Positions 37,255 to 49,651 are shown, counted from the stretch's first letter. The stretch is DNA of 64,000 bases from Castor canadensis (GCF_047511655.1 NC_133396.1:131325490-131389489); one strand, 5' to 3'. The notes: generated by a model from the letters alone, not told the origin. A program made the numbers and translations.

Positions 37255-37605
37255 TTTTTTATTTTTTATTGTTGTAAATTTTTATTAGGATATATTCATT
37301 ATACAGGGGGATTCATAGTGACAATTCCAATTAGATTTACATTGTACATTATTTACATTGTCCCCATCATCTCTCCCCCTCAGCCCCCTCCCCAGCCCAC
37401 TTAAAACAATTGCAAGAGGTTATTTAGCTCTGTTTCATAGAGGTATATGAAATCTATTGCCCATACACCACCACCTTCATCTCCTTCCTTCACCCTCCCC
37501 ATCCCACAAGTGTCCCCCACACACACTGTGCCTATTTTTCAGTCCTGATTTTCATTATTAATATTTAAGTTCAAGGGGATGTCTCAATGTTTATGACCTC
37601 TGTGG
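37255..37605 (-). mobile_element. LINE 3'-end copy (same family as 50344-50712)
   Basis: The left edge carries a T-rich tail. Shared blocks with the 50.3-kb copy include GCAATTGCAAGAGGTT or a close match, CTCCTTCCTTCACCCTCCC and CATTATTAATATTTAAGT. It has no coding content. L1 3' UTR is the likely source. Confidence 0.7.
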
Positions 37606-37848
37606 TCAAAAACTATTTTCATAATTTTTTTTGATAATAAAAGAAATAGAAAATCTAGAAAATGTATCATAGTGTGAGGAAAACTAACATTCTCACATTT
37701 CTACCACTCAAAGGCAATCATCATTCGTTCTCTGGCACACTTCCCTTTATTCTCTTTAAATGCATTTTCTTTTACGTTCCTGAAGGAGCACATGCATCCT
37801 TTTTGTATGTTGGCTTCTTCACGTGTGCATGCTAAGTTTCCCATGTGA

Positions 37849-38207
37849 GAAAAGGGTAAGGAAGAGGAATAGAGGGTGAGACAGCATAAAAATTTACAGG
37901 TAAAACACCAAGGCAAAGCCCACTGACTGAACAGTGACCAGACACAACAGTGAAGGACAGGATGTAGACCAGGTCACGTGATGGGAGGGCACTAGTGAGA
38001 GGGGGACGTCAAGAAAGGTGAATATGGCTGATGTACTTCCTACACGCGTGTGAAGATGGAACACTGAAATCTGTCAGAGTCATTTTAAGAGGCAGAATAC
38101 TGCAGGGGATGAACCAAACCCGGGCACATTGTATGCATATGGAAATGCCACAATGAAAGCCCCTGCTCCACTATTATCGACTAATAAAATTGTTATTTTA
38201 AAAAAAG
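37849..38207 (+). mobile_element. LINE-1 3'-end insertion
   Basis: The insert lies between AAGTTTCCCATGTGA (37834-37848) and AAGTTTCCCACGTGA (38208-38222), a 15-bp duplication with one later change. It ends with CTAATAAAATTG and an A-rich tail, as L1 3' UTRs do. Confidence 0.75.
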
Positions 38208-38666
38208 AAGTTTCCCACGTGATTAAAAGTTTTCACAAAAATGTTTTTTAATGTGTGTGTAATGCTACATCATATCAATACACTGTAATTTGCTTAAAGC
38301 ATCCTCTATTCAGTCAGGCCTTTTCTGGCAGTTTAATTCTTATTGATGTTAAAAGCCTTGGCTTTTAGATTAATTTTCAATAAATAATAAAAAATACCAA
38401 GAAATTCACATCAATAAACTCTGAAAGAAAAATGGGACATTACAAATATAAAATCAAGTCGTACTCATGACCATCGGTACTGTGCTAGGCTGTAAATATT
38501 ATATCCTGTAAGGACATTTGTTTCTTACCTTTTCCAAAGAGGGTTTGATATAGTTTCTAGAAATACTCAGAAATGAGGACAAAGTGAAAAGGTGTTAATG
38601 GCAGGCCACAAATTTGATTCTGAGCATGCAGCAGCCAAAGAAAATTAATTATAGGATTCATAGTTT

Positions 38667-38757
38667 CGGGCTGGAGGAGTGGCTCAAGTGGTAGAGCACC
38701 TGCCTCGCAAGTGTGAAGCCCTGAGTTCAAACCCCAGTACTGAAAAGAAAAAAAAAG
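38667..38757 (+). repeat. ID-type right-arm SINE
   Basis: GGCTGGAGGAGTGGCTCAAG through CAAACCCCAGTACTG. Confidence 0.85.
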
Positions 38758-39378
38758 ATTGTTTCCTTACCCAATTTAGCTCAGCAGGGCAGCTTTGCCC
38801 AGAATTAAGATTTAAGAGAAGAGGTCACAGCAAAACTCATTATTTTGTACAATTAATACACACAGGAAAAGAGAAGGAGGAGGAGGAGAAGAAAAAGACC
38901 TAAGAGGAACCCTCATAAAACAGTGCAAGAGGTTGTGGCACTGTGAGTCAAGCATCAGCTAAGATGGCAGGAGGCCAGGGGATCCAGATTCCAATTTCGG
39001 CTAACCAGCTGAGCAAGCTGGCCTTATTTCTGTCATTAAGTAGTCACTTTTAAGTACCCACTATGTTCTAAATTAGGATTACCAAAGAAAGTAAATTTGT
39101 GTCCTCAAGGAACCCAGGCCCTGGTGGGGACACAGGCGCAGAGCCATTTGCTTGAATATGGGGCAAAAGAGCTATGCAGGTGTGAAAAGGGACATTCGAT
39201 GAGTTTCAGGCCCATGCAAACACCACATACCCCTCCTGTAAAATTTGATTGTGGTGGTCAAAAGCAATCTCTGGAATTAATAGATATTAACATTTGAACA
39301 GTACTGAGCTCACTGAGGTATTTGAGCAATGGCCATCAATGGAAATGGAAACTGCATTACAGAGGAACCTGGAAAGGC

Positions 39379-39478
39379 TGGCAGGTGGAGTAGCTCAAGT
39401 GGTAGAGCGCCTGCAAATGTGAGGCCCTGAGTTCAAACCCCAGTACTGCCAAAATAAATAAATAAATAATAAAATAAA
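39379..39478 (+). repeat. ID-type right-arm SINE with (AAAT)n tail
   Basis: GGCAGGTGGAGTAGCTCAAG through CCCCAGTACTGCC. Lacks the GCCTAGCAAG segment. Confidence 0.8.
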
Positions 39479-39524
39479 TGTTGGATAGGTACATGATAGA
39501 AATGCTTGTTGTTTTTTATCTTTT

Positions 39525-39600
39525 GTTTTGTTTTTAGAGGCCCTGGTTTGAACTCAGGGCCTCAGACTTACAAGGTAGGCCCTGCAGCCTGCTCACTCAC
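39525..39600 (-). repeat. ID-type fragment
   Basis: CCTGGTTTGAACTCAGGGCC with a shortened remainder. Confidence 0.6.
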
Positions 39601-39987
39601 TCTTAAATCTAAAATGTGAATTGTTGTGTAAAATCTGTTCCATCAGAATTGTCTTTTTTAATTGTATGCTTTGTCTGAGAGCCAACCCTCTTGATTTTTT
39701 TCTTGTTTTTTCTTTAAATGGCAGAGAGTCTTGTCCCCTGCTTGCCTTTCTGAAGATTAATTGTGCAATCCAGCATCGTTTCAATAAGTCTCCTCCCTTC
39801 TATTTGTTTTTTCTGTTTTAAGATGGGTTTCCCCCAAACAAAAGGCTCTGATTCATATAACATTTCATCTGTATTTGAAATTCTTGTAGCATAAATGTGT
39901 AAAAGAATAACTTCTGTGTCTGATCTGCTCTATTATTATTATATCTGGACAATCACTTTAGCAAAAAAGTAAAAAGGAGAAGCTATA

Positions 39988-40125
39988 GCTAGGCATGGTG
40001 GCCCATGCTTGTAATCCCAGCACTGGGTGGGGAAGGATGGGGAAGTGGGGAGGTGGGGTGACGGTGGGGCAGTAAAGGCAGGAGGCCAGCCTGGGCTACA
40101 TAGTGAAACTTTTTGTCTCCAGCAA
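39988..40125 (+). repeat. B1-type SINE with G-rich insertion
   Basis: CATGCTTGTAATCCCAGCAC and GCCAGCCTGGGCTACATAGT are separated by a G-rich stretch at 40025-40075. Confidence 0.7.
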
Positions 40126-40424
40126 ACAAAAACTAAAACACCTTGAGCCTCCCTAAAGTTACAGCCTTTTTTATTTGTTGATTGTCCCTTAACACTGATT
40201 TATTTGCTTTTTGAGGGTCAGGTACTGTGCTAGGTATTTTACTCAATTTGGATCATTTTACTAAAATTAGCTCATTTGATCCTCCCAGCATATCCCTGAG
40301 GAAGATACTGTTATCTCCACTTAGTGACATTGAAGAATCTGAAGCAGAGAAATGAAATAATTTGCCCACAGTCACAAAGTTAGTGCCTAGTGAAGCTGAA
40401 ATTAATTCATTTTTGGTTGGTTTG

Positions 40425-40541
40425 TTTGTTTATTTCTTTTTGGAAACAGAGTCTATGTAGCACAGGCTGGCCTCAAACTCCAGATTCTCCTGCCTCAGCC
40501 TTGGAGCTCGGGGATTACAGGCATGCCCTAATACCTAGCTG
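40425..40541 (-). repeat. B1-type monomer
   Basis: CAGGCTGGCCTCAAACTCCA through GGGATTACAGGCATGCCC. Confidence 0.8.
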
Positions 40542-40874
40542 GAATCGACTCTTAGAGTTTAGTATGAATCAGAACAACTGGGGTGTTTGTTAAAAATGCA
40601 GATTCCTGAGACCCACTAATCCAGGACTGCACCAAGAAAAGGAGAAGAGTACTCTAACTTTTCCCCATTTACCAAAACATTCTGGTCTCTCCTCGCAGCC
40701 TTTAGTAATCTTAAATTTGGTGGAGAATACAGCTCATTCTCTTTTTGTTGGTTTGGTTTTTGTTTAGGCAGTGCTGGGATGGAATGCAAGCGCTCTATCA
40801 CTGACCTATGTGCCCAGTTTCCTCTGATTTTTATAATAAAATGAGGGTCTGTAACATGTGCATCTGATTTTGTT

Positions 40875-41066
40875 TTTTTTAGCACTGGGGCTTGAACTCA
40901 GGGCCTTCATTTCATCTTGAGCCACTCCACCGCCCTATTTTTGTGAAGGAGTTTTCAAGATAGCGTCTTGTGAACTGTTTGCCCAGGCTGACTTCGAACC
41001 TCCATCCTTCTGATCTCTGCCTCCTGTGTAGCTAGGATTACAGGCGTGAGCCTCTGGTGCCAGCTA
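40875..41066 (-). repeat. Dimeric B1-ID SINE, ID arm shortened
   Basis: GGGGCTTGAACTCAGGGCCT through GTGAGCCTCTGGTGCCAGC. A partial ID-like piece precedes it at about 40765-40820. Confidence 0.8.
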
Positions 41067-42629
41067 TGATATTTAACTTATAATTAACTTACACTTAACT
41101 TACTTCAATAACTAACACCAAATATAAGCCTTAATCTCACCGCCACCCTACTCACTGCCAAGGAACAGTGGAAGTGGGTATTTGAGAAAGACTGGACCAA
41201 GAACACACTTACACTTAATCCTCTATCACTCCAACAAACTAAGTTCACCACAAATCCACAAGTGTGGACCTTGGTGTTTGGTTCGCTGTGGACAAGCATT
41301 CAGTCTTTATCTTTACTACCCAGCACCCACTCAATGCTCACCTTACTACACTGTGAGTATTGCCCCCTCCCCCCATTGCTTCTGAGGTCACCAGCAGTCA
41401 CCTGGAAATGATAGGGTTTAGAGGCTAAGGGTGTGCTGGGGGTGGGGGTGTCCTCCAAAGCCAGTCCAGCTCAGTTCAAAGTGGGTCTGCCACTCCTGGC
41501 TTGGGGACTTGAACTCCTCTTGGCTACTCATTGCTCTTCTCTATAAAATGAGGTCATGCTGGTCCCTACATCTTAGGTGTGAGTGAGGAAGTGCTCGTCA
41601 GGTGATTAGAGCAGTGCACACATCATGCATTCAGTAAATGCTGTCCACCAGAATGTCATCTCCATCAAGGAGCTCAGAGCTCAGCTCACCTCTGTATCTT
41701 CAGTGCCTGACACAGAGTAGGTACTCAAATGGAATTGAATGAGTTACTATCTGCACAATCCAGTAGCATTTTCACGATTTTTCTGACTTGATCTTACTTA
41801 CAGTGGCAATTGATCAAATGTTCATACAGCAGTTACCTTGTGCCAGGTGCTAAAACATTTTGAGCACTTCACAAATGTTAACTCATTTCAGGCTCATAAC
41901 AATCCTATGAGATACGTACAGTGACTATGGACATTTTAGAGATGGCAAAAAGAATGAAGAACAGAGGAGTTTAGTAATTTTCCCAAGCTTACACAGCAGT
42001 AAGTGCCCAGCTAGAAAGTGGCAGAGCCAGGGTCAGTGTCTTATTTTAACCGGTTTGCCGCTAAGCATTCTGACCTTGTGAAACTGTCATTGGTGTCCAT
42101 GAAAACTCCTCTTTTTACTTCTCTGGCTTCCTCTTCAGTGGCTCATTTCTTTCTGCTCATGTCTGAAGAGTTCTCGTTTCCTCACTTCGTCCAAAGCTAT
42201 TGTCTTTACTGACTTTCTGTGCTTGCTACTTGATGGCTTTGATTCCTACCTGTGCTCTCATGATTTTCGAAATCAACATTTCTGTCCCAGGCATCCTCTG
42301 AAAGGCTCAAACTTCTGTGTTCCGTGGCTCACTAAATCACGTTTGCACTCAAAATATATAAAATCAATTTACTTTCCCCAACAACCATGCACGTTTTCAT
42401 ATTTAGTTCTCTGCCCCAGGATATGGTACCACCAACCCTGCCCACCACCAAAGCCAGAAATCTGAGAGGCACCTGTAACTCAGCCCTGTCCTTCCCCTCC
42501 CTATCCTGTCAGCATCTGCACCAATAGATGGTACTTCCAACACTCCCAAATTCTCACAGCCCTTTCCTTAGTCCTGATTCTCCTACCCACGGTGCCCTGC
42601 CTGAAACCTGCTTACCAGTTTTTTGTTTT
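41067..42629. other. Single-copy intergenic sequence
   Basis: No supported gene or repeat; open frames are short. Confidence 0.5.
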
Positions 42630-42715
42630 GTTTTGTTTGTGGCTCTGGGGAAGGAACTCAGGACCTGCTGTATGCCAGGCAAGTGCTCTTCCACTGAGTG
42701 ATACCTCCAGCCCCA
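42630..42715 (-). repeat. ID-type SINE monomer
   Basis: GGAAGGAACTCAGGACCTGC through CCACTGAGTGATACCTCCAG. Confidence 0.7.
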
Positions 42716-42870
42716 GTTTTTTGGTTTTGGGTTTTCATTAAACCACTTTCTCAGTTAACATCTTTCGACAATCCCCTTTATCTGAAGAGGAGTGTCTGAA
42801 CTCCGCGCACGACAAGCAAGACCTCATGATCTGTCTGTCCTTCCCTTCTCTTTTGAAAATGATTGCTCTG

Positions 42871-43074
42871 GCCGGGCGCTGGAGGCTCACGCCTGTAATC
42901 CTAGCTACTCAAGAGGCAGAGATCAGGAAGATCAGGGTTGGAAGCCAGCCTGGGCAAATAGTTCTCAAGTCCCTAGCTGGAAAAAACCCATCACAAAAAA
43001 GGGCTGTGGAGTGGCTCAAGGTGTAGGCTCTGAGTTCAAACCCTAGTACTGCAAAAAAAAAAAAAAAAAGCTCC
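42871..43074 (+). repeat. Dimeric B1-ID SINE
   Basis: GCTGGAGGCTCACGCCTGTA through CAAACCCTAGTACTGC and about 17 A. Right arm shortened, like the copies at 3036 and 23915. Confidence 0.85.
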
Positions 43075-43419
43075 CAGCAATTTTGAGCTCCATGCAGGTC
43101 ACTGTTGCACTTGGTGCTCTTGTGACCAGGTTTTGCAGACCCTCTTCTGAAATGCTTCTTCCCAGCTGTGGCTCTGATCACTCCTCCTACTCCTTCAACA
43201 ATCAGAGCGTCAGAAAAAGTATCACATCAAATGCTGAGCACAAAAGGGGCAATCACTTCATAGACCAAGCTTCCTGTCCGCCTCCCACTCTCTTCTCCTG
43301 GCCAAACTGGTGATTTGTTCCACTCTAGAACTTACTGAGGACGCTTCCTTTAGTCTGCCAGTGACACAAACATGCATTTCCTTTAAAATAAAAGAACGAA
43401 TTCCTCTTATGTAGTCAGG

Positions 43420-43624
43420 TTTTTTTTTTTTTTTCTCTTGTAATACTGGGGTTTGAACTCAGGGCCTACACCTTGAACCACTCCACCAGCCCTTTTTTGT
43501 GATGGACTTTTTTCCAGCTAGGGTCTCCTGAACTATTTGCCTGGGCTGGCTTTGAACCTCCATCGTCATGATCTCTGCCTCCTAAGTAGTTAGGATTACA
43601 GACATGAGCCACCAGCGCCCAGCT
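43420..43624 (-). repeat. Dimeric B1-ID SINE, ID arm shortened
   Basis: GGGGTTTGAACTCAGGGCCT through GAGCCACCAGCGCCCAGC. Confidence 0.85.
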
Positions 43625-43911
43625 GTAGTCAGTTTTTGTTGGGAGTAAATAGAAGACATTTTTTTTTTTTTGAAGATCACAAAAGTAATAAGCAGCACTT
43701 CCTGAATTTTTATTATGTGTTAGACCTCACACTGTTGTCTGCTTCACTGTAACAACACAACACTGTACAATTACTGATATATACTGATATATATTTCTGA
43801 CATGTATGTATATGTGAGGTTCAAAGAGATTAAGAAAATTGCCAAACAGTGTGGCTAGAGTGTGGTAGCCTTAGGTGCGCAACCAAGTGTGTCTGGCTCC
43901 CAATCTTGAGT

Positions 43912-44003
43912 TTGTTTTTTTTTTCTTTGTGGTACTGGGCTTTGAACTCAGGACCCTGCACTTGCTAGGCAGGCTGCTCTACCACTTGAGCCACTCTGCC
44001 GGC
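43912..44003 (-). repeat. ID-type right-arm SINE
   Basis: GGGCTTTGAACTCAGGACCC through CTTGAGCCACTCTGCCGGC. Confidence 0.85.
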
Positions 44004-44349
44004 AAATCTTTAGTTTTTAACCTCTATACTTGACATCCTCTATGGAGCTTCTGGTTCTTCTGCAAAACCTCCATTTAAGATGCTGTACTGTATGTCTCTC
44101 TGTTGGAAGTTTCTCTCTTGTGAAAATCAGATCCTATTATCAGACAACGAGAAACATGTAACCCATCGTGTTCCCGTTTTTGGCCTTGGCCACTTGGAGC
44201 TAAGTAAAATGTCTGCAGGATTATTTTTTCTGGGCTTCTGATTTCTTTTAGATTTTATTGTTAACTATCCTGTGAGATATGTGTGTGTATGTGTGCATTA
44301 TATATTATGTTTAAAATATATTTAGTATATGAATGCATGTGTGTATATA

Positions 44350-44700
44350 GACAGGTTTCAGTATCCCTTTGTCTAAAATGCTTGAGACTGGAAGCTTTTC
44401 AGATTTTGGACTTTTTGGATTTTGGAATATTCTAGCAAACTTTACTAATCTGAAAACCCAAAATTTGAACTATTCTGAAAAGATTCAGGTTTTAGGCTCG
44501 AATTGCAGCTCAAGCGGTAAGAGCATGTGCTTGGCAACCTCAAGACCCAGAATTCAAACCCCAGGACCACAAAAAAAAAGCCCAAAAAACAAAACAAAAT
44601 ATAAAACCCAAAATACCCAGAACTGCAAAAAAGAAAAAAAAGTTTCAGGTTTTAGAGCATTTTGGATTTAAGATTTTCAGGTGAGGGGTGTTTAACTTGT
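44350..44700. mobile_element. Tigger-like DNA transposon remnant
   Basis: TCAGTATCCCTTTGTCTAAA at the left and TTTTGGATTTAAGATTTTCA near the right recall the inverted ends of a pogo/Tigger-type nonautonomous element. An ID-type SINE (44495-44575) sits inside. Confidence 0.5.
44495..44575 (+). repeat. ID-type SINE in Tigger-like remnant
   Basis: GCAGCTCAAGCGGTAAGAGC through TTCAAACCCCAGGACCAC. Confidence 0.7.
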
Positions 44701-44703
44701 ATA

Positions 44704-44704
<1 letters not shown>

Positions 44705-44744
<40 letters not shown>

Positions 44745-44755
44745 TATATATATGC
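44705..44755. repeat. (TA)n/(CA)n compound microsatellite
   Basis: Alternating TA run, then ACACACACAC, then TATATATA. Confidence 0.9.
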
Positions 44756-44889
44756 CTACATATGACAAGATAGTGAGAAATAAAACATTTCTATATTTAA
44801 ACAAACACTTTATGTACAGAGGACATGTTTCATGACACCTGGCAAATGTCTGAACCTGAGGACAGTAGCACACCCTATATACACCATGG

Positions 44890-45960
44890 CTTTTTTCCTC
44901 TGTACATACTTATATACACAAGTTTAATTCCTTTTCTGTCTTAACTACAAACTTGTTGTACACCACAGCCATAACTTTTTGCAGTGTGAGATGTGATGGG
45001 ATAAAGCAATCGTAAATATCTTTTTCCTTCTTCCTAGCTTCACAGATGGAAGATTCATTCCTACCAGATGTGCTAGTTACTTTTGCATTGCTGTTACAAA
45101 ATGCCTGAGAGAAGCAACTTAAAGGAGGAAAGATTTCAGAGGTTTCAGCCTATGCTCAGCTGGCTCCTTTGCTGTGGACCTGAGGTGAGGCAGAACATCA
45201 TGGTGGGGCAGTGTGTGGTGGGGGAGACTGCTCACCTCATGGCAGCCAGACTGGGGGAGAGGCAGACACACAGAAACAGAGTCAGAGAGACACACAGAGA
45301 GAGGCAAGGACGAGATGTAGCCCCCAAGGGCGTGTCCCCAAGGACAAAGCCCTTCAATGGTCTCACCTCCTAAGTTTCCATCACCTTCAGAAGTCACCAA
45401 TCGATTAATCTATAGATTAGCTCAAAGCCCTCATGTTCCAGTTACTTCCCAAAAGCCCCACCTCTGAACATTGTAGCACTGGGGACCAAGCCCCCAACCC
45501 ATGAGCCTTTGGGAGACATTGCAGATGCAAACCACAACACCTTAGATCTTATAACTTCAGCATGTGATTTTTTTGTTAAGTCAAGAACACTCTCACCTTT
45601 TCACTTAACAGGACAGATTCTCTTTGGCATATCTGAATTGCCAGCATCAGCACTCTTGAGCTTTGAGGCTGTTATTACATAAGATGAGGGTTGTTTGAAC
45701 ATGAGCATTGTGATTCCACGACAGAGGATCCGATAAGTGACTAATGGGGGGAGGAGGGTACAGCATGGGTGTTCTGGACAAAGGGATGATTCATCTCAAG
45801 GGCAGAATGGCGTGATTTCACCATGCCATGTGAATGGCGCATAATTACGAATTGTTTATGTCTGGAGTCTTGCATCGAATATTTTTGGACCACAGTTGAT
45901 CATGGGTAATTGAAACTGTGGAAAGTGAAACCATGGAAGAGGGTGGATTTACTGTATGAG
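44890..45960. mobile_element. Tigger-like DNA transposon remnant, split by a later repeat
   Basis: The right part (45545-45960) contains GGACAAAGGGATGATTCA and ends with GTGGAAAGTGAAACCATGGA before TTTACTGTA, typical of a Tigger-group end. The repeat at 45080-45540 interrupts it. No transposase frame survives. Confidence 0.55.
45080..45540. mobile_element. Old mammalian interspersed repeat, relative of 15040-15395
   Basis: It opens GCATTGCTGTTACAAAATGC and closes with CCCCACCTCTGAACATTG and CCCATGAGCCTTTGGGAGAC. It inserted into an older Tigger-like element. An (AG)n-rich centre at about 45250-45310 makes spurious open frames. Confidence 0.5.
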
Positions 45961-46156
45961 CTAAGTGTGTATACACACAAATGCACATGCACACACATAT
46001 ACATATATCAGGAGAGTTAGAAATAAAGTCTGAAAGAACTCAGAAGCCCAGGAAAAGGGGCAAAATAATTCCACCCAGAACTTTATCATTCCATAGCTAT
46101 GTCTTTTTATAAAATAGTTATGCATACAATAAATTCATTTAAAAATAAACCCAGTT

Positions 46157-46240
46157 TAGGACTGGGGCATGGGTGAAAAGGTAGCATGCTTGCCTAGCAA
46201 GCACAAGGGCCTGAGTTCAATACCCAGTACTGCAAAATAA
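46157..46240 (+). repeat. ID-type SINE monomer
   Basis: GTAGCATGCTTGCCTAGCAA through TTCAATACCCAGTACTGC. Confidence 0.75.
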
Positions 46241-46394
46241 ATAAAGAAAAAAAACCCATCTAAATAAACTCACTTATATGTTCAAATTTATTATAGAAAC
46301 CAAGGGGGAAAAAACCCTGCCATCTTATCCATGAAGCAAGCCTGCTTATCTTATATAGTTGAATTTCTGTATTGTGGGTTCTGTTTTTGTGGGT

Positions 46395-46480
46395 GTGTGT
46401 ATGTTATTGGGATTTGAACTCAGGGCCTCTTGATTGCCAGGAAGACCCTAGGCTCTCTACCACTTGATCTTCAGCCCCAT
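46395..46480 (-). repeat. ID-type SINE in MER2-like remnant
   Basis: TGGGATTTGAACTCAGGGCC through CTACCACTTGATCTTCAGCC. Confidence 0.7.
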
Positions 46481-46685
46481 CCTCCCCTTCTGTACAGGTT
46501 CTGCATCTATAGATTTAACCAACTTCAGATCACAAATATTTTTTATAAAACTTCAACTGTATTAGACATACACAGACTTTTTTTTTGTCATTATCCCTTA
46601 ATCAATATAATATAACAACTATTTACACAGCATCTACATTGTATTAGTATTATAAGTAATTTACAGGTGACTTAAAGTAAATGAG

Positions 46686-46850
46686 AGGAGCCAGGCATGG
46701 TGTCACAAGCCTGTGATCCCAGCACTCAGGAGGCTGAGGCAGGAGGAACATGAGTTCAAGGCCAGCCTGGGCTACATGGTCCGACTCTGTCTCAAAAATT
46801 TTAAAGGAAGGAAGGGAGAGAGAGGGAGGGAGGGTGGGAGGGCGGGAGGA
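46686..46850 (+). repeat. B1-type SINE with G-rich tail
   Basis: CAGCACTCAGGAGGCTGAGG through GACTCTGTCTC, then a purine tail with five-plus GGG runs (46824-46846). Confidence 0.8.
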
Positions 46851-47214
46851 CATGCCTAAATTATATGCAGAAAATATGCAAATACTACAACATTTTGCAG
46901 AAGAGACTGTGCATCCTTGGATTTTGGTATCCAGATGGCACTTGGATGCCCCCTCTGGGGGGCTGTCTTAGAATCAATGCCCATGACACTAAGGGGTAAT
47001 TCTATTTAGATCCTTATCTGAGTGCAGATTCTGTTTCCTTCACTTATAGTGAGGTGATACAATCCGTGAAATGCATTCCACTGCTCTCTTGATACCATCA
47101 GGATGTTTTCCTAGTTTGTTTCTGACTTACCTCCTCTCTGTCTCATTCTTCCTACTAGGAAACCTGTGACACTTTGGTGTGCATCCTTGCACGTTTCTCC
47201 TGTTTAATCAGTTA

Positions 47215-47525
47215 TATTTAGAGTGGGGAAAGGGAGGGATTTAATTTTATTTTTACAAAAATGAGCATACAGACATGCCTTTTCCTCCTGCTTTTTTCAT
47301 TTAACAATACATGGACATCTCTCCAGGCTGATCAGTACAGCTCTAACTCATTCCTTTATCTGCCTTAGAGATGAAGACACCCCAATTTATTCAGCCATTC
47401 CTGTTCTGAAGGATACTGAGGCTGTTTCCAGTTCTTTGCCTCTGCACACAGTACAACAAGCAACCTCAATATACATATCCTCATACACTAGGGGTTTTGT
47501 TTCTATGGGATACAGGCCCCCAACC
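47215..47525. mobile_element. Possible old LINE-derived fragment
   Basis: The order CATGGACATCTCTCCAGG, CATTCCTTTATCTGCC and GAGGCTGTTTCCAGTTCTT resembles a common decayed mammalian repeat. The family assignment is weak. Confidence 0.35.
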
Positions 47526-47889
47526 TGGGCTTGTTTAGAGAAAGTAGGTTTGAGCGTGATTTATACATAAATAAAAGTGCACAGTAGAGTGCAACTCATC
47601 AGAGAAATTCAGCAAGATAATGAGGATATCTGACTTTGTGGTTACCTAGCAGCCTTTTGGTGAGAAAAGATACGTTTCCCAGCAACTAGAAAGTATACAT
47701 CATTGAATGAGAATTTGTAAGCAAAGAAGAAATGCCAGAACCTGATCCATAGCTACTGAGAATCGCTGTGATAAGCATATTTCTGCTTCTGCTTGCTAGG
47801 TCACCTTAAATTGATAGAGGAACAGGGGTACTTTAGTCTTTTTGCTGGACACTGAGTCCCTGACCCTATGAGCTAATCAAGCTGCAGTG

Positions 47890-48005
47890 TGGCCAGGCAT
47901 GGTGGTACATGCCTTGTAATCAAAACACTTAGGAGCTGAGTCAAGAAGCTGGGCTGGACTACATAGTGAGACCCTGTCTCAAACAATAACAACAACCAAA
48001 ACCAA
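47890..48005 (+). repeat. B1-type monomer
   Basis: GGCCAGGCATGGTGGTACAT through GTGAGACCCTGTCTC and an AAC-rich tail. Confidence 0.8.
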
Positions 48006-48057
48006 AACCAAAACGAACCAAAACCAAAGCCTGCAATATGCTTTTTCTTTCTTCCCT

Positions 48058-48197
48058 TTTTTTTTGAGACAGGGTTTCACAATACAGCTCAGGCTATCCT
48101 AGAACTTGCTGTGTAGTCCAGTCTGGCTTCAAACTCAAGATCCTCCTGCCTCAACTCCTGAATGCTGCAATTACAGGGATAGACCACCATGCCTGAT
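48058..48197 (-). repeat. B1-type monomer
   Basis: TTTGAGACAGGGTTTCACAA through ATAGACCACCATGCC, facing the B1 at 47890. Confidence 0.8.
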
Positions 48198-48199
48198 TG

Positions 48200-49638
48200 C
48201 AATATGCTTTTAACAAACTTGAGTTCTGAAAGGTCTCACCAGTTGCATTATCTTCAATTGGTGACCTAAAGAGGTACGCAGGTGTCTTACCTTCACACAG
48301 TGCGTAAGAACATTGCATTCGTAGGACTCAAACACGAATCCTCACTCTGCCAGCTTGTCAGCTTGTGGTACTTGGAGCAAGCCTCAAAATCCCCTTCCAT
48401 AAAATAAAGCTAATAATATTCATGCTGCCTACTTTGCAGTATTGTAGTGAGGAACAAATAGAACTATGTAAATGGAAGTGCTTCCAGAGAGCTGTACAGA
48501 TAGTAGCACTGTTAGTGTTATTCTGATTCTTGAGTAGGCCATGCACTGGTGTATCCTGGCACCTTTCCTGTTCTTTTTACATATTATCACCTAAAAGGAG
48601 ACTGGTTTTGTAACAGTCATGAAGTGTGGCATAGGAGTACGTAATAATCAATACAAAAACAACAGACTGGTTGTCAGTCATTGACTTTGCTATATTGTTC
48701 AATGGGCTTCTGAACACTGAAAATATTTAAAGCTGCTTAAGTTTTTAATGTTTCCCAGATAACTAAGAATGAATAATGGAGTATGTTTTTTCCCTCTTTC
48801 CCTTAAGTCTCTATTTTTAACTCCTGTACAAGTATCGGATGTAATATCCTGGTGTTCTGTTCTAATCCTGGCCCCTGCCCATAAAGCGCACACATGCTTA
48901 CAGGAATCCAGCAACACTTTGGATACTTCCTGTCCAATCACTGTTATATTCTGTGAGCAAAACATTGTAGAAATTGGTACCTCTATAAATAAGTGCTCCA
49001 TATATGTCATAGATAGCCATGTCTTTGATGATGGAATAGCAGAAACTGTCTAACAGACAGGAGGGCTCACTCATTTCAGAAACGTGGTGTGGTTTTGCTC
49101 TTGATTCTTTAGTAAGACAGAACATTGGTAATGAGGAGTTTCAGAAATCTTGGTGCCAGTTGAAGATTGGCAGTTGGTTCCTTCCAGCTGTTCTTAAAGG
49201 TATTCTCTCTAGGGGGCCTTAAAAGTGGCTTGTTGTTATGGCTTAAGATGTCTGTTTACCTGTTTCTGTTTCGATTCTTCCCTTAGAGAAAGGAGGATGT
49301 TTCTCTAGTGCCGAAGGGTTTATGAAGTTCTGCAGAGATAGATCTAAATAAATGATCACAACTCTCCATTGTTGGGAACATTGTAGGGAAAAAGTCACAC
49401 TGTGTGGGAATCCAATTAAAGTGGTCATTCTTGTTCATAGTTTACCTTTCAGCTGGCTGAGGTAGCGTCTGGCAGACAGCCCAACAGAAAGAGAGACACA
49501 GAGTCCTTGGGTTGAGTTACTACAAGTTACAAACTTTGCATGGTGTTTAGAAGCCATTCTTTTAGGACTTGCTTATCATGCTGTTAAGTGGATATCTGTT
49601 GGCGAAAAGGGAAAAAGGGATGGAAGTTGCCTGTATCT
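48200..49638. other. Single-copy intergenic sequence
   Basis: Overlapping frames of 94 and 103 codons on opposite strands near 48700-49050 have no recognisable domain. Confidence 0.45.
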
Positions 49639-49651
49639 AAAATCCTTTTTT

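Larger units (their letters stand above)
46345..47000. mobile_element. MER2-like (Tigger group) remnant with two SINE insertions
   Basis: Blocks such as GTTCTGCATCTATAGATTTA, CATTGTATTAGTATTATAAG and GGATTTTGGTATCCAGA occur in MER2 order. They are broken by a minus-strand SINE (46395-46480) and a plus-strand B1 (46686-46805). Confidence 0.6.
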
